DNA of 64,000 bases from the NCBI RefSeq assembly GCF_004348895.1, contig NZ_RRZK01000009.1, positions 186,001 to 250,000 on the forward strand, in the 5' to 3' direction. The notes beneath the pieces are model-generated. The model did not search any database. It saw only the letters and a list, made by a program, of their open reading frames with translations, and had not been told where the DNA came from. Numbering within the stretch: position 1 is the stretch's first letter; each line of letters begins with the position of its first letter. Below are positions 1-8,148 of this stretch, one piece after another. The stretch is from Pseudomonas vancouverensis (GTDB taxonomy: Bacteria; Pseudomonadota; Gammaproteobacteria; Pseudomonadales; Pseudomonadaceae). The translations under genes and the position numbers were made by a program.

Positions 1-234
1 GAGGCGGCTTAGTGTAACCAGAGCGGGGATTTGCCATCCAGTCGTGTCGAGAGAAGTTGGACGCAAAACTGCGGCATGTACAACTTTTTGCCTGAGGGTT
101 TCGGCCCTGCCAGGCGGGCGCAAGACGTCGATTCACCGGCTTGGCCGCGGATCCGGTCGGTCGGGCAAACTGGCGTAATCCCTGTGCGTTGCTAGTCTGA
201 CTGTCACAAGCCACCCCTCAAAAGGAATGGGGCC

Positions 235-762
235 GTGAATGGACGTGTGGTGTTGGCCGTCGTCGGCGTAGCGCTCGCTGCACCGGCTCTGAGCGCAGAA
301 CTTCAGGTGCAGGTACGCGTGGATGTGCAGCGCGGCTGTCAATTGGTCGGGCTGCAACGCAGCGCCGGCATCGAGCAATTGGGTGTGCTGGATTTTGGCA
401 GTACGGCGCGGCTGGACAACCCGGCAGGACCGCTGGGTGCAGCCTTGATGAACGAGCGCCTGCCACGCCTGGAATGCAACCCTGATACGCCCTATCAACT
501 GCGCGTCGACGGTGGCCTGCATGGCGGCGTCGGTGACGTGCGCTACATGGCGACCGGAGCCGGTCATGGCCGGCCCATTCCCTATCGGCTTTACCAGGAC
601 AGCGCGCGACGCATCCCGTTGATTGTGGACGTGCCGATGAGCGGTCGGGTGCCGGATACCGGTTCAGTGGAGCTGCCGCTGTACGCGCGTATCGAACCCT
701 TGGCGCAGATACCCGAGGTCGGTCGCTATTCGGACCTGGTCAAGGTGACCGTCACCTGGTGA
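235..762 (+). CDS. Spore coat U (SCPU) domain pilin subunit, first gene of a Csu-like pilus cluster
   Basis: A secreted pilin-like subunit of about 175 residues, probably exported and polymerised by the chaperone-usher pair downstream. It starts with GTG at 235, behind a purine-rich AAAGGAATGGGG ribosome site. The first ~20 residues form a signal peptide ending near ALSA. The mature part has SCPU hallmarks: an early RGCQL cysteine, LDFGS, a second cysteine in LECNPD, a VDGG turn, the IPYRLYQD strand and a C-terminal aromatic end (TVTW). The two cysteines probably form a disulfide. It lies first in a run of seven same-strand genes. The 234 bases before it hold no gene and no convincing promoter was identified there. 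Confidence 0.85.
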   Translation: MNGRVVLAVVGVALAAPALSAELQVQVRVDVQRGCQLVGLQRSAGIEQLGVLDFGSTARLDNPAGPLGAALMNERLPRLECNPDTPYQLRVDGGLHGGVGDVRYMATGAGHGRPIPYRLYQDSARRIPLIVDVPMSGRVPDTGSVELPLYARIEPLAQIPEVGRYSDLVKVTVTW

Positions 763-862
763 CGACAATTTATCAAGCAGCCGGGCGGAGCCGGGTTGTG
801 CAAGGAAGGGGCGTCCGCTGGCGGACGACTGTTTTCATCCTGAGGGAGTCGGGATTGGCGTG

Positions 863-1399
863 ATGATCGGCAAGTACTGGATGGTGATCGTGGCAGGTTC
901 GGCAATGCTTCTGGCTGAAGACGCGCAAGCGGCGACAGCCAGCGGGCAGATTCACGCGCGGCTGATCATCATCGCCGCCTGTGAGGTGACCAACGGTGCC
1001 AGTCCCGACAGCCCGATCAGTGACGTTGGCACCCTCGATTTCGGCCAGCACGGCCCGACCTGGAATACCCCGCTCAAAAGCAGTCTCAGCGAAGAGGGCA
1101 GCGGCAAATTGAATGTCGCCTGCAACCCTTCGGTCACCGGTTTCACCGTCAGCATCAACGGTGGTACCCACGGCGATGGCAACACCCGGCGCCTGAGCAA
1201 TGGCTCCCAGACCATCCCTTATCAGCTGTTCGTCGATGCCAGTGGCAGCCAGAGCTACAGCATCGGTCAACAACACAATTTCGCTGTCTCCAGCGCAGCC
1301 AAAGTACCGATCCCGGTGTTTGGCGCGGTGGTGGCGAATACTCGCGCGCTGCCGGCGGGTGTCTACACCGACACCCTGACGGTGACGCTCGACTGGTAA
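863..1399 (+). CDS. SCPU domain pilin subunit
   Basis: The second SCPU-type subunit, about 178 residues. A GTG at 860 directly precedes the ATG at 863 and either could be used. The signal peptide ends near AQAA. The mature domain shows an early cysteine (AACEVT), TLDFGQ, a second cysteine (VACNPS), INGGTHGDG, the IPYQLFVDAS strand and the terminal pattern Y-T-D-T-L-T-V-T-L-D-W. It is separated from the first subunit by ~100 bases without another gene. It probably forms part of the pilus fibre; which subunit is the major pilin cannot be told from sequence. Confidence 0.85.
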   Translation: MIGKYWMVIVAGSAMLLAEDAQAATASGQIHARLIIIAACEVTNGASPDSPISDVGTLDFGQHGPTWNTPLKSSLSEEGSGKLNVACNPSVTGFTVSINGGTHGDGNTRRLSNGSQTIPYQLFVDASGSQSYSIGQQHNFAVSSAAKVPIPVFGAVVANTRALPAGVYTDTLTVTLDW

Positions 1400-1419
1400 A
1401 ACAACAGAGGACGGACTCC

Positions 1420-1956
1420 ATGCTGACGTATGTATCAAGGATAGGTTTGTCATTGCTTGGCCTGACCCTGGCGTCCAGCGCCATGGCGGCCACCACTGTC
1501 ACCGGGCAGATCAGTTCCACGCTGATCCTGACCAGCAGTTGCCAGGTCAACGGTGTGGGTGGTTCCACAGGGCTGAACTTCGGTGCATTGAATTTCGGCA
1601 CCACCAATAGCCTGTTCACCACCGCCACCGGGCAGGTGTTGGGCGGAGGGGGCGGCGCGCTGTCGATTCTCTGCTCCGCCGGCACCAACCCGACAGTCAA
1701 GGTGCGTGCCGGGACCAATGACGGCAAGTCGACGGGGGGCTCCCGTGCATTGTATGACGGCGTTGCCAACTATGTGCCCTATGACTTCTACACCGATGCC
1801 GGGCATTCGAACCTGTTGGCCATCGACGGCGTCATCAACCTCGCGCCCAGCACCGGCGTGGCGCAAACCGTGAACATCTATGGCCAGGCCCTGGGCAAGG
1901 CCGGTTTGCCGGCCGGGACCTACACCGACACAGTCGCCGTCGAACTGACGTTCTAG
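1420..1956 (+). CDS. SCPU domain pilin subunit
   Basis: The third subunit, 178 residues, beginning 20 bases after the previous stop behind an AGAGGACGG ribosome site. A clear signal peptide ends at SSAMAA. The mature sequence has the expected SSCQVN and ILCSAG cysteines, LNFGALNFG, a VPYDFYTDAG strand and the C-terminal Y-T-D-T-V-A-V-E-L-T-F strand. It is the most typical Csu pilin of the set and a candidate major subunit, but this is inference. The next gene begins five bases after its stop, so the two are almost certainly co-translated. Confidence 0.85.
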   Translation: MLTYVSRIGLSLLGLTLASSAMAATTVTGQISSTLILTSSCQVNGVGGSTGLNFGALNFGTTNSLFTTATGQVLGGGGGALSILCSAGTNPTVKVRAGTNDGKSTGGSRALYDGVANYVPYDFYTDAGHSNLLAIDGVINLAPSTGVAQTVNIYGQALGKAGLPAGTYTDTVAVELTF

Positions 1957-1960
1957 TGCC

Positions 1961-2461
1961 GTGGCCCGCCACGGATGCGCGGCGTTGTGCCTCCTGTGCA
2001 GCGCCAGTGTGCCGCTGCCGTTGCCGGCTGCGACCAGCCAGAGCTTTCAGGTCAGCGCCACCGTGACCCCTGGGTGCCTGGTGGTCGGCGGGGTGTCCAA
2101 TTACGGCAACCTGAACTTCGGCAGCAATTCGGCACTGGCCACGGGCACGGTGAAAGTGGCGTTGACCGGCGGCGTGCAGTTGCAATGCACGCCGGGTGTC
2201 ACCCTGAACATGAGTGTCGACGGCGGCCAGTACAACAGCAGCGGACGGCACATGCAGTTGGGCAGTACGGCCAATCGCGTGGCCTATCAACTGTTTCGTG
2301 ACGCTGCCTACAGCCAGGCGCTGGGGATCGGCCAGAGCGTGGCCGTGGCGTACAGCGATGCCAACAACATCAGCCTGCCGATTTACGGCCAGGTGCAGCT
2401 ACCGGGCAACCTGCCGGGGGGGACTTACAGCGATGTGCTGCAAGTGCAGTTGTCGTGGTGA
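1961..2461 (+). CDS. SCPU domain pilin subunit
   Basis: The fourth subunit, 166 residues, starting with GTG at 1961 only a few bases after the preceding stop, which fits translational coupling. A signal peptide ends near LPAAT. SCPU features are present: a VTPGCLV cysteine, LNFGSNS, a QLQCTPG cysteine, VDGGQYN, VAYQLFRDA and the terminal YSDVLQVQLSW. Several SCPU paralogues in series, followed by a chaperone and an usher, is the architecture of the Acinetobacter Csu cluster. Confidence 0.83.
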   Translation: MARHGCAALCLLCSASVPLPLPAATSQSFQVSATVTPGCLVVGGVSNYGNLNFGSNSALATGTVKVALTGGVQLQCTPGVTLNMSVDGGQYNSSGRHMQLGSTANRVAYQLFRDAAYSQALGIGQSVAVAYSDANNISLPIYGQVQLPGNLPGGTYSDVLQVQLSW

Positions 2462-2491
2462 CGGAGCGGTTTGATCAACAGGAGTCGGACG

Positions 2492-3277
2492 ATGTCTTTA
2501 ACTTTGCAGCGAACAGCACTCGCAAGTGTGGTGATGTGGATCGCGCTTTGGGCAGCGGTGCCTGCGCAGGCGGCCAGTTCGGTATTGATCTGGCCGATTG
2601 ATCCGGTGCTGGAAGCGGATCAGCAGGCCAGTGCCTTGTGGCTGGAAAACCGCGGCACTGAAACCGCCAATCTGCAAATCCGTGTGTTTGCCTGGAACCA
2701 GAGCGGCTTCAGCGATCAATACGCCAATCAGCGTGATGTGATCGGCAGCCCGCCGGTGGCGAAGATCGAGCCTGGGCAGAAACAACTGGTACGCCTGACC
2801 CGGACGCGAGAGGTGCCTCCGGGGCAGGAGCTGGCCTATCGCATCATCATCGATGAAATCCCTTCGCCAAAACCGCCCGCTGCCGACGACGGCAAGACCG
2901 CCGCGGCCATTCGTTTCCAGATGCGTTACTCGGTGCCGTTGTTCGCTTACGGCGCGGGCTTGTGGAGCAAACAGGACACCACCCGCCAGCGCGACCCGAA
3001 AGGCGCGGGCCTGCCGGACCTGAGCTGGCGCTCGGTGACGGTGGACGGCCGGCCTTATGTCGAAGTACGCAACCAGGGCGCCGTGCATGCGCGGTTGACC
3101 GACGTCGCCCTGAAGCAGGGCGGCCAGGTCAAACCGCTGGTGGAAGGTTTGCTCGGTTATGTCCTGCCCGGCGCGATCATGCGCTGGCCGGCACCCGGAC
3201 CGCTGGCCGGGGATCCGGCGTTGCAGGTGCGGGTCAATGGTACTCCGCAGGTGCAGAGCGTGCCCTTGGCGCGATAA
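2492..3277 (+). CDS. Periplasmic pilus chaperone (CsuC-like, archaic chaperone-usher family)
   Basis: A periplasmic immunoglobulin-fold chaperone of about 261 residues that should cap and fold the SCPU subunits before delivery to the usher. The ATG at 2492 is preferred because AGGAG lies seven bases upstream; an in-frame TTG at 2471 lacks such a site. The signal peptide ends at AQAAS. The N-terminal domain (VLIWPIDPVLEADQ...LWLENRG...LQIRVFAWNQ...QKQLVRLTR...YRIIIDEI) is typical of the PapD fold, and the FQMRYSVPLF strand leads into the second domain. Its position between subunits and usher matches the Csu order. Confidence 0.88.
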   Translation: MSLTLQRTALASVVMWIALWAAVPAQAASSVLIWPIDPVLEADQQASALWLENRGTETANLQIRVFAWNQSGFSDQYANQRDVIGSPPVAKIEPGQKQLVRLTRTREVPPGQELAYRIIIDEIPSPKPPAADDGKTAAAIRFQMRYSVPLFAYGAGLWSKQDTTRQRDPKGAGLPDLSWRSVTVDGRPYVEVRNQGAVHARLTDVALKQGGQVKPLVEGLLGYVLPGAIMRWPAPGPLAGDPALQVRVNGTPQVQSVPLAR

Positions 3278-3359
3278 GTCCGTGCATGAGTTTTTTGTGG
3301 CGAAGGAACTCGCCGCAATTCTGCGCACAGGCTGTTGAAACACGGGAGTGATCGGTCCA

Positions 3360-3380
3360 ATGACGGACGTTAAGCGCTAA
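3360..3380 (+). other. Possible six-codon leader ORF coupled to the usher start
   Basis: An ATG at 3360 opens a mini-ORF reading MTDVKR, whose TAA overlaps the usher ATG as TAATG. GGAG lies about 11 bases upstream of this ATG, while the usher ATG itself has no convincing ribosome site. Termination-reinitiation could therefore set usher translation. This rests only on the local arrangement and may be chance. Confidence 0.3.
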
Positions 3381-5740
3381 TGAGCCAGGATTGGGCTCGC
3401 AGTTTCCAGTGTTCGTTGTGGGCGGTGTGCGGCACCTGGTGCCTGGCGATCGGTTCCGAGCCCGCGAGGGCTGACGATCTGCCGCCGCCACCGAGCGGCA
3501 TGGAAGCTGTGGCTGATGCTCAGCTGTTTCTGGAGTTGGTGGTCAACCAGATGAATACCGGACGGGTAGTGGCGGTGGCGCAACGTAACGGACAGCTGTT
3601 CATGCCGGCATCGGCGCTGCGCGACACCGGCATGAAGCTGCCGCAAGACAGCCCGGCCGAGGTCGGCCTCGACAGCCTGCCCGGATTGCGCAGCGAGTAC
3701 GACAGTGCGGCCCAGCGCCTGCTGCTGGAGGTGCCGCCGGACTGGCTGCCGGAGCAATTCATCGGTCGTCGCGACGCCTATCCGCGCACCCAGGCGCTGA
3801 GCAGTTTCGGCGCGCTGTTCAACTATGACCTGTACCTCAATGACACCGACGATGCGGGCAGCTACCTCGCGGCCTGGAACGAAGTACGGTTGTTCGACAG
3901 CTGGGGCACCTTGTCCAACACCGGCCAGTATCGCCAAACCTTGTCCGGCGATTCCCTCAGCACGCTGGACAACGGTTACTTGCGCTACGACACCACCTGG
4001 CGTTATTCCGATGACGAGCGCCTGTTGACCTACGAGGCCGGTGACCTGGTCAGCGGGGCCTTGCCCTGGAGCAATTCGGTTCGCCTGGGCGGGGTGCAAC
4101 TGTCCCGGGACTTCGGCGTGCGTCCGGATCTGGTGACCTATCCCTTGCCGCAATTCGCCGGAGAAGCGGCGGTGCCGTCCTCGGTGGACCTGTTCATCAA
4201 CGGCTACAAGTCCAGCAGCGCCGAATTGCAGCCAGGCCCCTACACACTGACCAATGTGCCGTTCATCAACGGTGCCGGCGAAGCGGTGGTGGTCACCACC
4301 GATGCACTGGGTCGGCAGGTGTCGACCACCGTGCCGTTCTATGTCACCAGCAGTCTGTTGCAGAAGGGCTTGAGCGATTTTTCCGTGGCGGCCGGGACCC
4401 TGCGTCAGGACTATGGCCTGCGGGATTTCAGTTACGGGCCGGGTGTCAGCTCCGGCAGCTTGCGCTACGGCCTGAGCGATAACCTGACCCTCGAAAGCCA
4501 CGCCGAGGCCTCGGATTCGCTGACCCTGGGTGGGTTGGGCGGGAATCTGCGCCTGGGCAATTTCGGTGTGCTCAACACGGCACTCAGCCAAAGCCGCTTC
4601 GACGGTGATACCGGCCAGCAAGTGAGCCTGGGTTATCAATACAACAGTCAGCGCTGGAGCTTCTCCTGGCAGCGCCTGCAACGGCGTGACCAATATGCCG
4701 ACCTGACCGTGGTCGACAGCCCGTTCACCAGCCTGAGCAAGCGCAGCGAACAGGCGACGCTGAGTGTCAGCCTCGACACTTGGGGCAGCCTCGGTGCCGG
4801 TTACTTCGACGTGCGTGCCGCGGACGATTCGCGCACACGCTTGCTCAACCTGACGTGGAGCAAACCGCTGTGGCACAACAGCAGCTTCTACCTGTCGGCC
4901 AACCGCGAGATCGGTGACAGCAACTGGGCGGTGCAAGCGCAGCTGGTGATTCCGTTCGACCTGCGCGGCAGCCTGGCCATCAGCAGCGAGCGCAACAAGA
5001 ACGGACAAAGCCAGCAGCGGGTCAATTACAGTCGGTCGGTGCCTACCGAGGGCGGTTTTGGTTACAACCTTGGCTACGCCACAGGCGACGGGCCGGATTA
5101 CCGCCAGGCCGACCTGACATGGCGCCTGCAATCGGTGCAGTTGCAGGCCGGTGTGTACGGCACCAGCGATGCACAAACCCGTTGGGCCGACGCCAGCGGC
5201 TCGCTGGTGTGGATGGACAAGCAAGTGTTTGCCGCCAATCGCATCGACGATGCCTTTGTCGTGGTGAGCACCGACGGTTACGCCGACATCCCGGTACGCT
5301 ACGAAAATCAGCTGGTTGGCCAGACCGATAAAAACGGCCACCTGCTGGTGCCGTGGAGCAGCGCCTATTACCGCGGCAAGTACGAAATCGATCCACTGAA
5401 CCTGCCGGCCAACGTGCGCAGTCCGAATGTCGAGCAGCGCATTGCGGTGCGCCGGGGCAGCGGCTATTTGCTGGAGTTTCCGCTGAGCCGGGTGGTGGCC
5501 GCGAGCATCGTGCTGGTGGATGCGCAACAGCATGAACTGGCGCTGGGCAGCGGGGTGGTGCATGAGCAAAGCGGCACGCAAACCGTGGTCGGCTGGGACG
5601 GCCTGGTGTACCTGGAAAACCTCCAGGCGCAGAACACCCTGCGGGTGACCCTGGCCGATGGCAAAACCTGTGCGGTGCAGTTCGCCCTCGACCTGAATCA
5701 GGATCAGATCCCGTTGCTCGGGCCCTTGGTGTGCCAATGA
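3380..5740 (+). CDS. Outer membrane usher of the Csu-like pilus
   Basis: An outer membrane usher of 786 residues that would accept chaperone-subunit complexes and assemble and secrete the fibre. It begins with a signal peptide ending near ARADD, followed by an N-terminal binding region (ELVVNQMNTG). The long barrel carries many alternating strands and the plug-like motif SSVDLFINGYKSSSAELQPGPYTLTNVPFINGAGEAVVV. The C-terminal domains include GYADIPVRYENQLVGQTDKNG and a final conserved cysteine. The length is typical of the archaic FimD/CsuD class. Its stop overlaps the ATG of the tip protein gene. Confidence 0.92.
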   Translation: MSQDWARSFQCSLWAVCGTWCLAIGSEPARADDLPPPPSGMEAVADAQLFLELVVNQMNTGRVVAVAQRNGQLFMPASALRDTGMKLPQDSPAEVGLDSLPGLRSEYDSAAQRLLLEVPPDWLPEQFIGRRDAYPRTQALSSFGALFNYDLYLNDTDDAGSYLAAWNEVRLFDSWGTLSNTGQYRQTLSGDSLSTLDNGYLRYDTTWRYSDDERLLTYEAGDLVSGALPWSNSVRLGGVQLSRDFGVRPDLVTYPLPQFAGEAAVPSSVDLFINGYKSSSAELQPGPYTLTNVPFINGAGEAVVVTTDALGRQVSTTVPFYVTSSLLQKGLSDFSVAAGTLRQDYGLRDFSYGPGVSSGSLRYGLSDNLTLESHAEASDSLTLGGLGGNLRLGNFGVLNTALSQSRFDGDTGQQVSLGYQYNSQRWSFSWQRLQRRDQYADLTVVDSPFTSLSKRSEQATLSVSLDTWGSLGAGYFDVRAADDSRTRLLNLTWSKPLWHNSSFYLSANREIGDSNWAVQAQLVIPFDLRGSLAISSERNKNGQSQQRVNYSRSVPTEGGFGYNLGYATGDGPDYRQADLTWRLQSVQLQAGVYGTSDAQTRWADASGSLVWMDKQVFAANRIDDAFVVVSTDGYADIPVRYENQLVGQTDKNGHLLVPWSSAYYRGKYEIDPLNLPANVRSPNVEQRIAVRRGSGYLLEFPLSRVVAASIVLVDAQQHELALGSGVVHEQSGTQTVVGWDGLVYLENLQAQNTLRVTLADGKTCAVQFALDLNQDQIPLLGPLVCQ

Positions 5741-6708
5741 GATGCAGGCATTGGCTGCTGGCGCTAATACTGTTGCTGCCAGGCTCGGCCGCGGCACTGT
5801 GCTCGGTGGTAACGACGACGCCGGCGGGTTTTGGCACGCTCAGTTCGATTGCGCTGCGCACCACCTCGCAACCTGCCAGTACTCTCAACGGCGGTTTGAG
5901 TTGCACCGGTTCCTTGCTGACGTTGCTGACCAACAACGACCATTTTTACGCAACGGTGACGTCCACGCAGTCGGGGTTGGTCGGCCCCACCGGCGACGTC
6001 ATCGGTTACACCCTGTACGCCAACAACAGCACCAGCTATCCGGTGACAAGGGGCACCGCCTATGACTTCGCCCGCAACGGCATCATCGATGCCTTGGGGT
6101 TGCTCGGTGGAACCACACCGAAAACCGTGCCGCTGTATCTGGGCACGATTATCGGCAGCAACGTCGCGGCCGGGGTGTATACGGAAACCCTGAGCATTTT
6201 CTGGAACTGGAATTACTGCTCGGGCATCGGCGTCGGCTCCATTTGCCTGGGGCGTGATATCAACAGCGGAACGACGACGTTGACGGTCAACCTGACGGTG
6301 GCCAACGACTGCACGATCACCGCGCCTAACATTGCCTTCGGCAGCGCGCCGGTGGTCAGTGCGTTCACCCCGGTCACCGGCCAGACCATCAACCTGGCCT
6401 GCACCAAGGGCAGTGCCTACACCGTCGGCCTCAGCGATGGGCAAAACCCGCTCAGCGCCGGCGGGCGGCGGCGGATGATCTCCGGCAGCAATTACCTGGC
6501 CTATGACATTTTCAAGAGTGCCGGTACCACGCGCTGGGGCAGCGTCGGCAGTGCGCGACGGTCCAGCACCGATGCCGAAGTCAATCCGGGCAACGGCCTG
6601 GGCACCGGTAGTCAGATTTTCAATTACAACGCGAAGATCTACACCGACCAGACCACGCCACCGGCGGGGACCTATCTGGACAATGTGGTGCTGGATGTAG
6701 GGTTCTAG
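5737..6708 (+). CDS. Two-domain SCPU pilus tip protein (CsuE-like)
   Basis: A protein of about 323 residues starting at the ATG that overlaps the usher stop (ATGA); a GTG at 5731 is also in frame. A signal peptide (RHWLLALILLLPGSAAAL) is followed by two SCPU-type domains. The first covers roughly residues 25-165 and includes GFGTLSSIALRTT. The second runs from about 185 to the end, with CTITAPNIAFGS, INLACTKGSAY, LSDGQNPL, LAYDIFKSA and a final YLDNVVLDVGF. A two-domain SCPU protein encoded last in a Csu cluster is the tip adhesin in the characterised system, so surface attachment is the likely role. Confidence 0.85.
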   Translation: MRCRHWLLALILLLPGSAAALCSVVTTTPAGFGTLSSIALRTTSQPASTLNGGLSCTGSLLTLLTNNDHFYATVTSTQSGLVGPTGDVIGYTLYANNSTSYPVTRGTAYDFARNGIIDALGLLGGTTPKTVPLYLGTIIGSNVAAGVYTETLSIFWNWNYCSGIGVGSICLGRDINSGTTTLTVNLTVANDCTITAPNIAFGSAPVVSAFTPVTGQTINLACTKGSAYTVGLSDGQNPLSAGGRRRMISGSNYLAYDIFKSAGTTRWGSVGSARRSSTDAEVNPGNGLGTGSQIFNYNAKIYTDQTTPPAGTYLDNVVLDVGF

Positions 6709-6734
6709 ACAAGGGCAGTTCCACGCTGTTGGCG

Positions 6735-7487
6735 TCAGAATTGTGTTGTCTGCCTGAGCAACTGCGCCGCCGGGGTATCCGTCGGACTGACCATCGCGTA
6801 GTTGTAGCCGGCCCCCGACCAGTATTCCGCCTGCAGGCCGCCATCGCTGCGACTGCCCCGGGGCAGCAGATAATTCTTCGGTCCCGGTGGCCGCACATAG
6901 AAACTGATCTTCTGCCCACCCTGATTCTCGTATACCACCATCGCCGCCGGGCCTTGCTCTGTACTCAGCAAGCGCCCGCTGGCGGGTTTGAAGCCTGCGC
7001 CGGAGAGGTCGGGCAAGCGTTGCGCCTGAGTGAAGTAACGGTCGAGCCAGCCTTGCATGTCGCCGTCATCACTGGCGCGGTAATCCGCCGGCAACAGTCC
7101 TTGCTGGGCAATCAGGCGATAGGCCTGCAGTGCATCAGCCATGGGCTGGGCGGTCGCGACCAGGGTCATCTCCCGCGCTTGCCAACCGCTGAAACCACCG
7201 ATGCTGACCGCGATCACCAGCATCGCTGCGCTGGCCAGGTGGCGCCGGGACTGGCGCTTGAGACGTTGGCGGATCACCGCAGGGTCGAGGTCCGGGTTGG
7301 CCGGTTGTTGTAGGGCGCCACCGAGTGCGGCACGCAAGTGCTGGGCGTCCTGCTGCCAGGCCAGTACTTGCGCGGCGATCGTTGGGTTACTGGCCAGAAA
7401 GGTCTCCACCAGACGGCGATCGGCGTCGCTGAGTTGATGGTCGACGTACGCGTGCAGGTCGCGCTCGCTCGGGGGCATGCTGATCAT
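6735..7487 (-). CDS. Membrane anti-sigma factor of the ECF pair
   Basis: A 250-residue anti-sigma factor whose ATG overlaps the stop of the sigma factor gene (ATGA), so the two are translationally coupled. The cytoplasmic N-terminal part (residues 1-80) is a short helical domain with HAYVDHQLSDADR. One membrane segment follows at about residues 84-101, and the periplasmic part runs to the C-terminus. No HxxxCxxC zinc motif is visible, so it is not a ZAS-type factor. It should hold the sigma factor at the membrane until a periplasmic signal arrives. It converges with the pilus operon, with only ~26 bases between the stops. Confidence 0.85.
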   Translation of the reverse strand: MISMPPSERDLHAYVDHQLSDADRRLVETFLASNPTIAAQVLAWQQDAQHLRAALGGALQQPANPDLDPAVIRQRLKRQSRRHLASAAMLVIAVSIGGFSGWQAREMTLVATAQPMADALQAYRLIAQQGLLPADYRASDDGDMQGWLDRYFTQAQRLPDLSGAGFKPASGRLLSTEQGPAAMVVYENQGGQKISFYVRPPGPKNYLLPRGSRSDGGLQAEYWSGAGYNYAMVSPTDTPAAQLLRQTTQF

Positions 7488-7990
7488 TTCAGTCTCCGCA
7501 GGGAAGGGCGGTTGATTTCGCCATCGCTGAGTTGGCGCAGGGCCTGGCGAGCCCGGGACAGGCGGGACATCACGGTGCCGGTGGGAACGTCGAGAATCTC
7601 GGCGACCTCTTTGTAACTCAAGCCCTCCACAGACACCCACAACAGCAGCGCGCGTTGTTCGGTGGGCAATTGATCGAAGGCATTGAGGGTCGATTGGGCG
7701 ATGACCGTGCGCTCGACCGAAGGCTGCGCGTCGTCGCGCCCGGTAAAAAAGTCGAGCATGCGCGCATAACGTCGGGAGCGCCGATGCGCGTCGAGAAACT
7801 GCCGATACAGGATCGAAAACAGCCAGGCGCGCAAATCGCCTTCGGCGCGTTTGTCGCCCCAACTCGACAGTGCACGTTCCAGGCACGACTGCACGAGGTC
7901 GTCGGCGCTGCTGGTGTTACGCGTCAGGGAAACGGCGAAGCGGCGCAACCTGGGAATGATTTCTCGCAGTTGTTCGTCGATATCGTGCAT
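7484..7990 (-). CDS. ECF-family RNA polymerase sigma factor
   Basis: An ECF sigma factor of about 168 residues. Region 2 is seen as SADDLVQSCLERAL plus DLRAWLFSILYRQFLDAHRR. Region 4 is seen as LPTEQRALLLWVSVEGLSYKEVAEILDVPTGTVMSRLSRARQAL. The ATG at 7990 has CGGAA upstream; an in-frame GTG at 8008 would add six residues. The gene is divergent from the catalase-like/cytochrome b561 operon. A GGAATA-N15-CGTCT element on its own strand at 8026-8051 suggests autoregulation. It probably senses oxidative or related envelope stress with its anti-sigma partner; the signal cannot be inferred. Confidence 0.9.
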   Translation of the reverse strand: MHDIDEQLREIIPRLRRFAVSLTRNTSSADDLVQSCLERALSSWGDKRAEGDLRAWLFSILYRQFLDAHRRSRRYARMLDFFTGRDDAQPSVERTVIAQSTLNAFDQLPTEQRALLLWVSVEGLSYKEVAEILDVPTGTVMSRLSRARQALRQLSDGEINRPSLRRLK

Positions 7991-8025
7991 GAAGTTCCGG
8001 CCAGTCACTACGCTATGGACTAGAG

Positions 8026-8051
8026 AGACGCCCGGGGTCCGAGGTTATTCC
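8026..8051 (-). promoter_or_regulatory. ECF-type promoter for the sigma/anti-sigma operon
   Basis: Read on the minus strand, GGAATA (8051-8046) is followed after 15 bases by CGTCT (8030-8026). CGTCT is a common -10 element for ECF sigma factors and GGAATAA a typical -35. The site lies about 36 bases before the sigma factor ATG. The same spacing and elements occur on the other strand just to the right. Confidence 0.65.
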
Positions 8052-8079
8052 ACGCCTGAAAAAATAAATACCGCGCGAG

Positions 8080-8105
8080 GGAATAAACCGGTGGGCGGTT
8101 CGTCT
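8080..8105 (+). promoter_or_regulatory. ECF-type promoter for the catalase-like/cytochrome b561 operon
   Basis: GGAATA (8080-8085), in the context GGGAATAAACC, is followed after 15 bases by CGTCT (8101-8105), about 44 bases before the catalase-like ATG. It is the mirror of the promoter at 8026-8051. This supports a single ECF regulon covering both divergent operons. Confidence 0.65.
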
Positions 8106-8148
8106 GCTTGATTCTTCTCACTTGTGGCCGACGGCCCTGGAGTTTTTC

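Noticed and set aside
3377..5797. A very long open frame (about 800 codons) on the minus strand, antisense to the usher gene
   Set aside because: High-GC coding DNA leaves the complementary frame open. The protein has no recognisable domain and low-complexity Gln/His/Ala-rich composition, while the plus strand encodes a clear usher.
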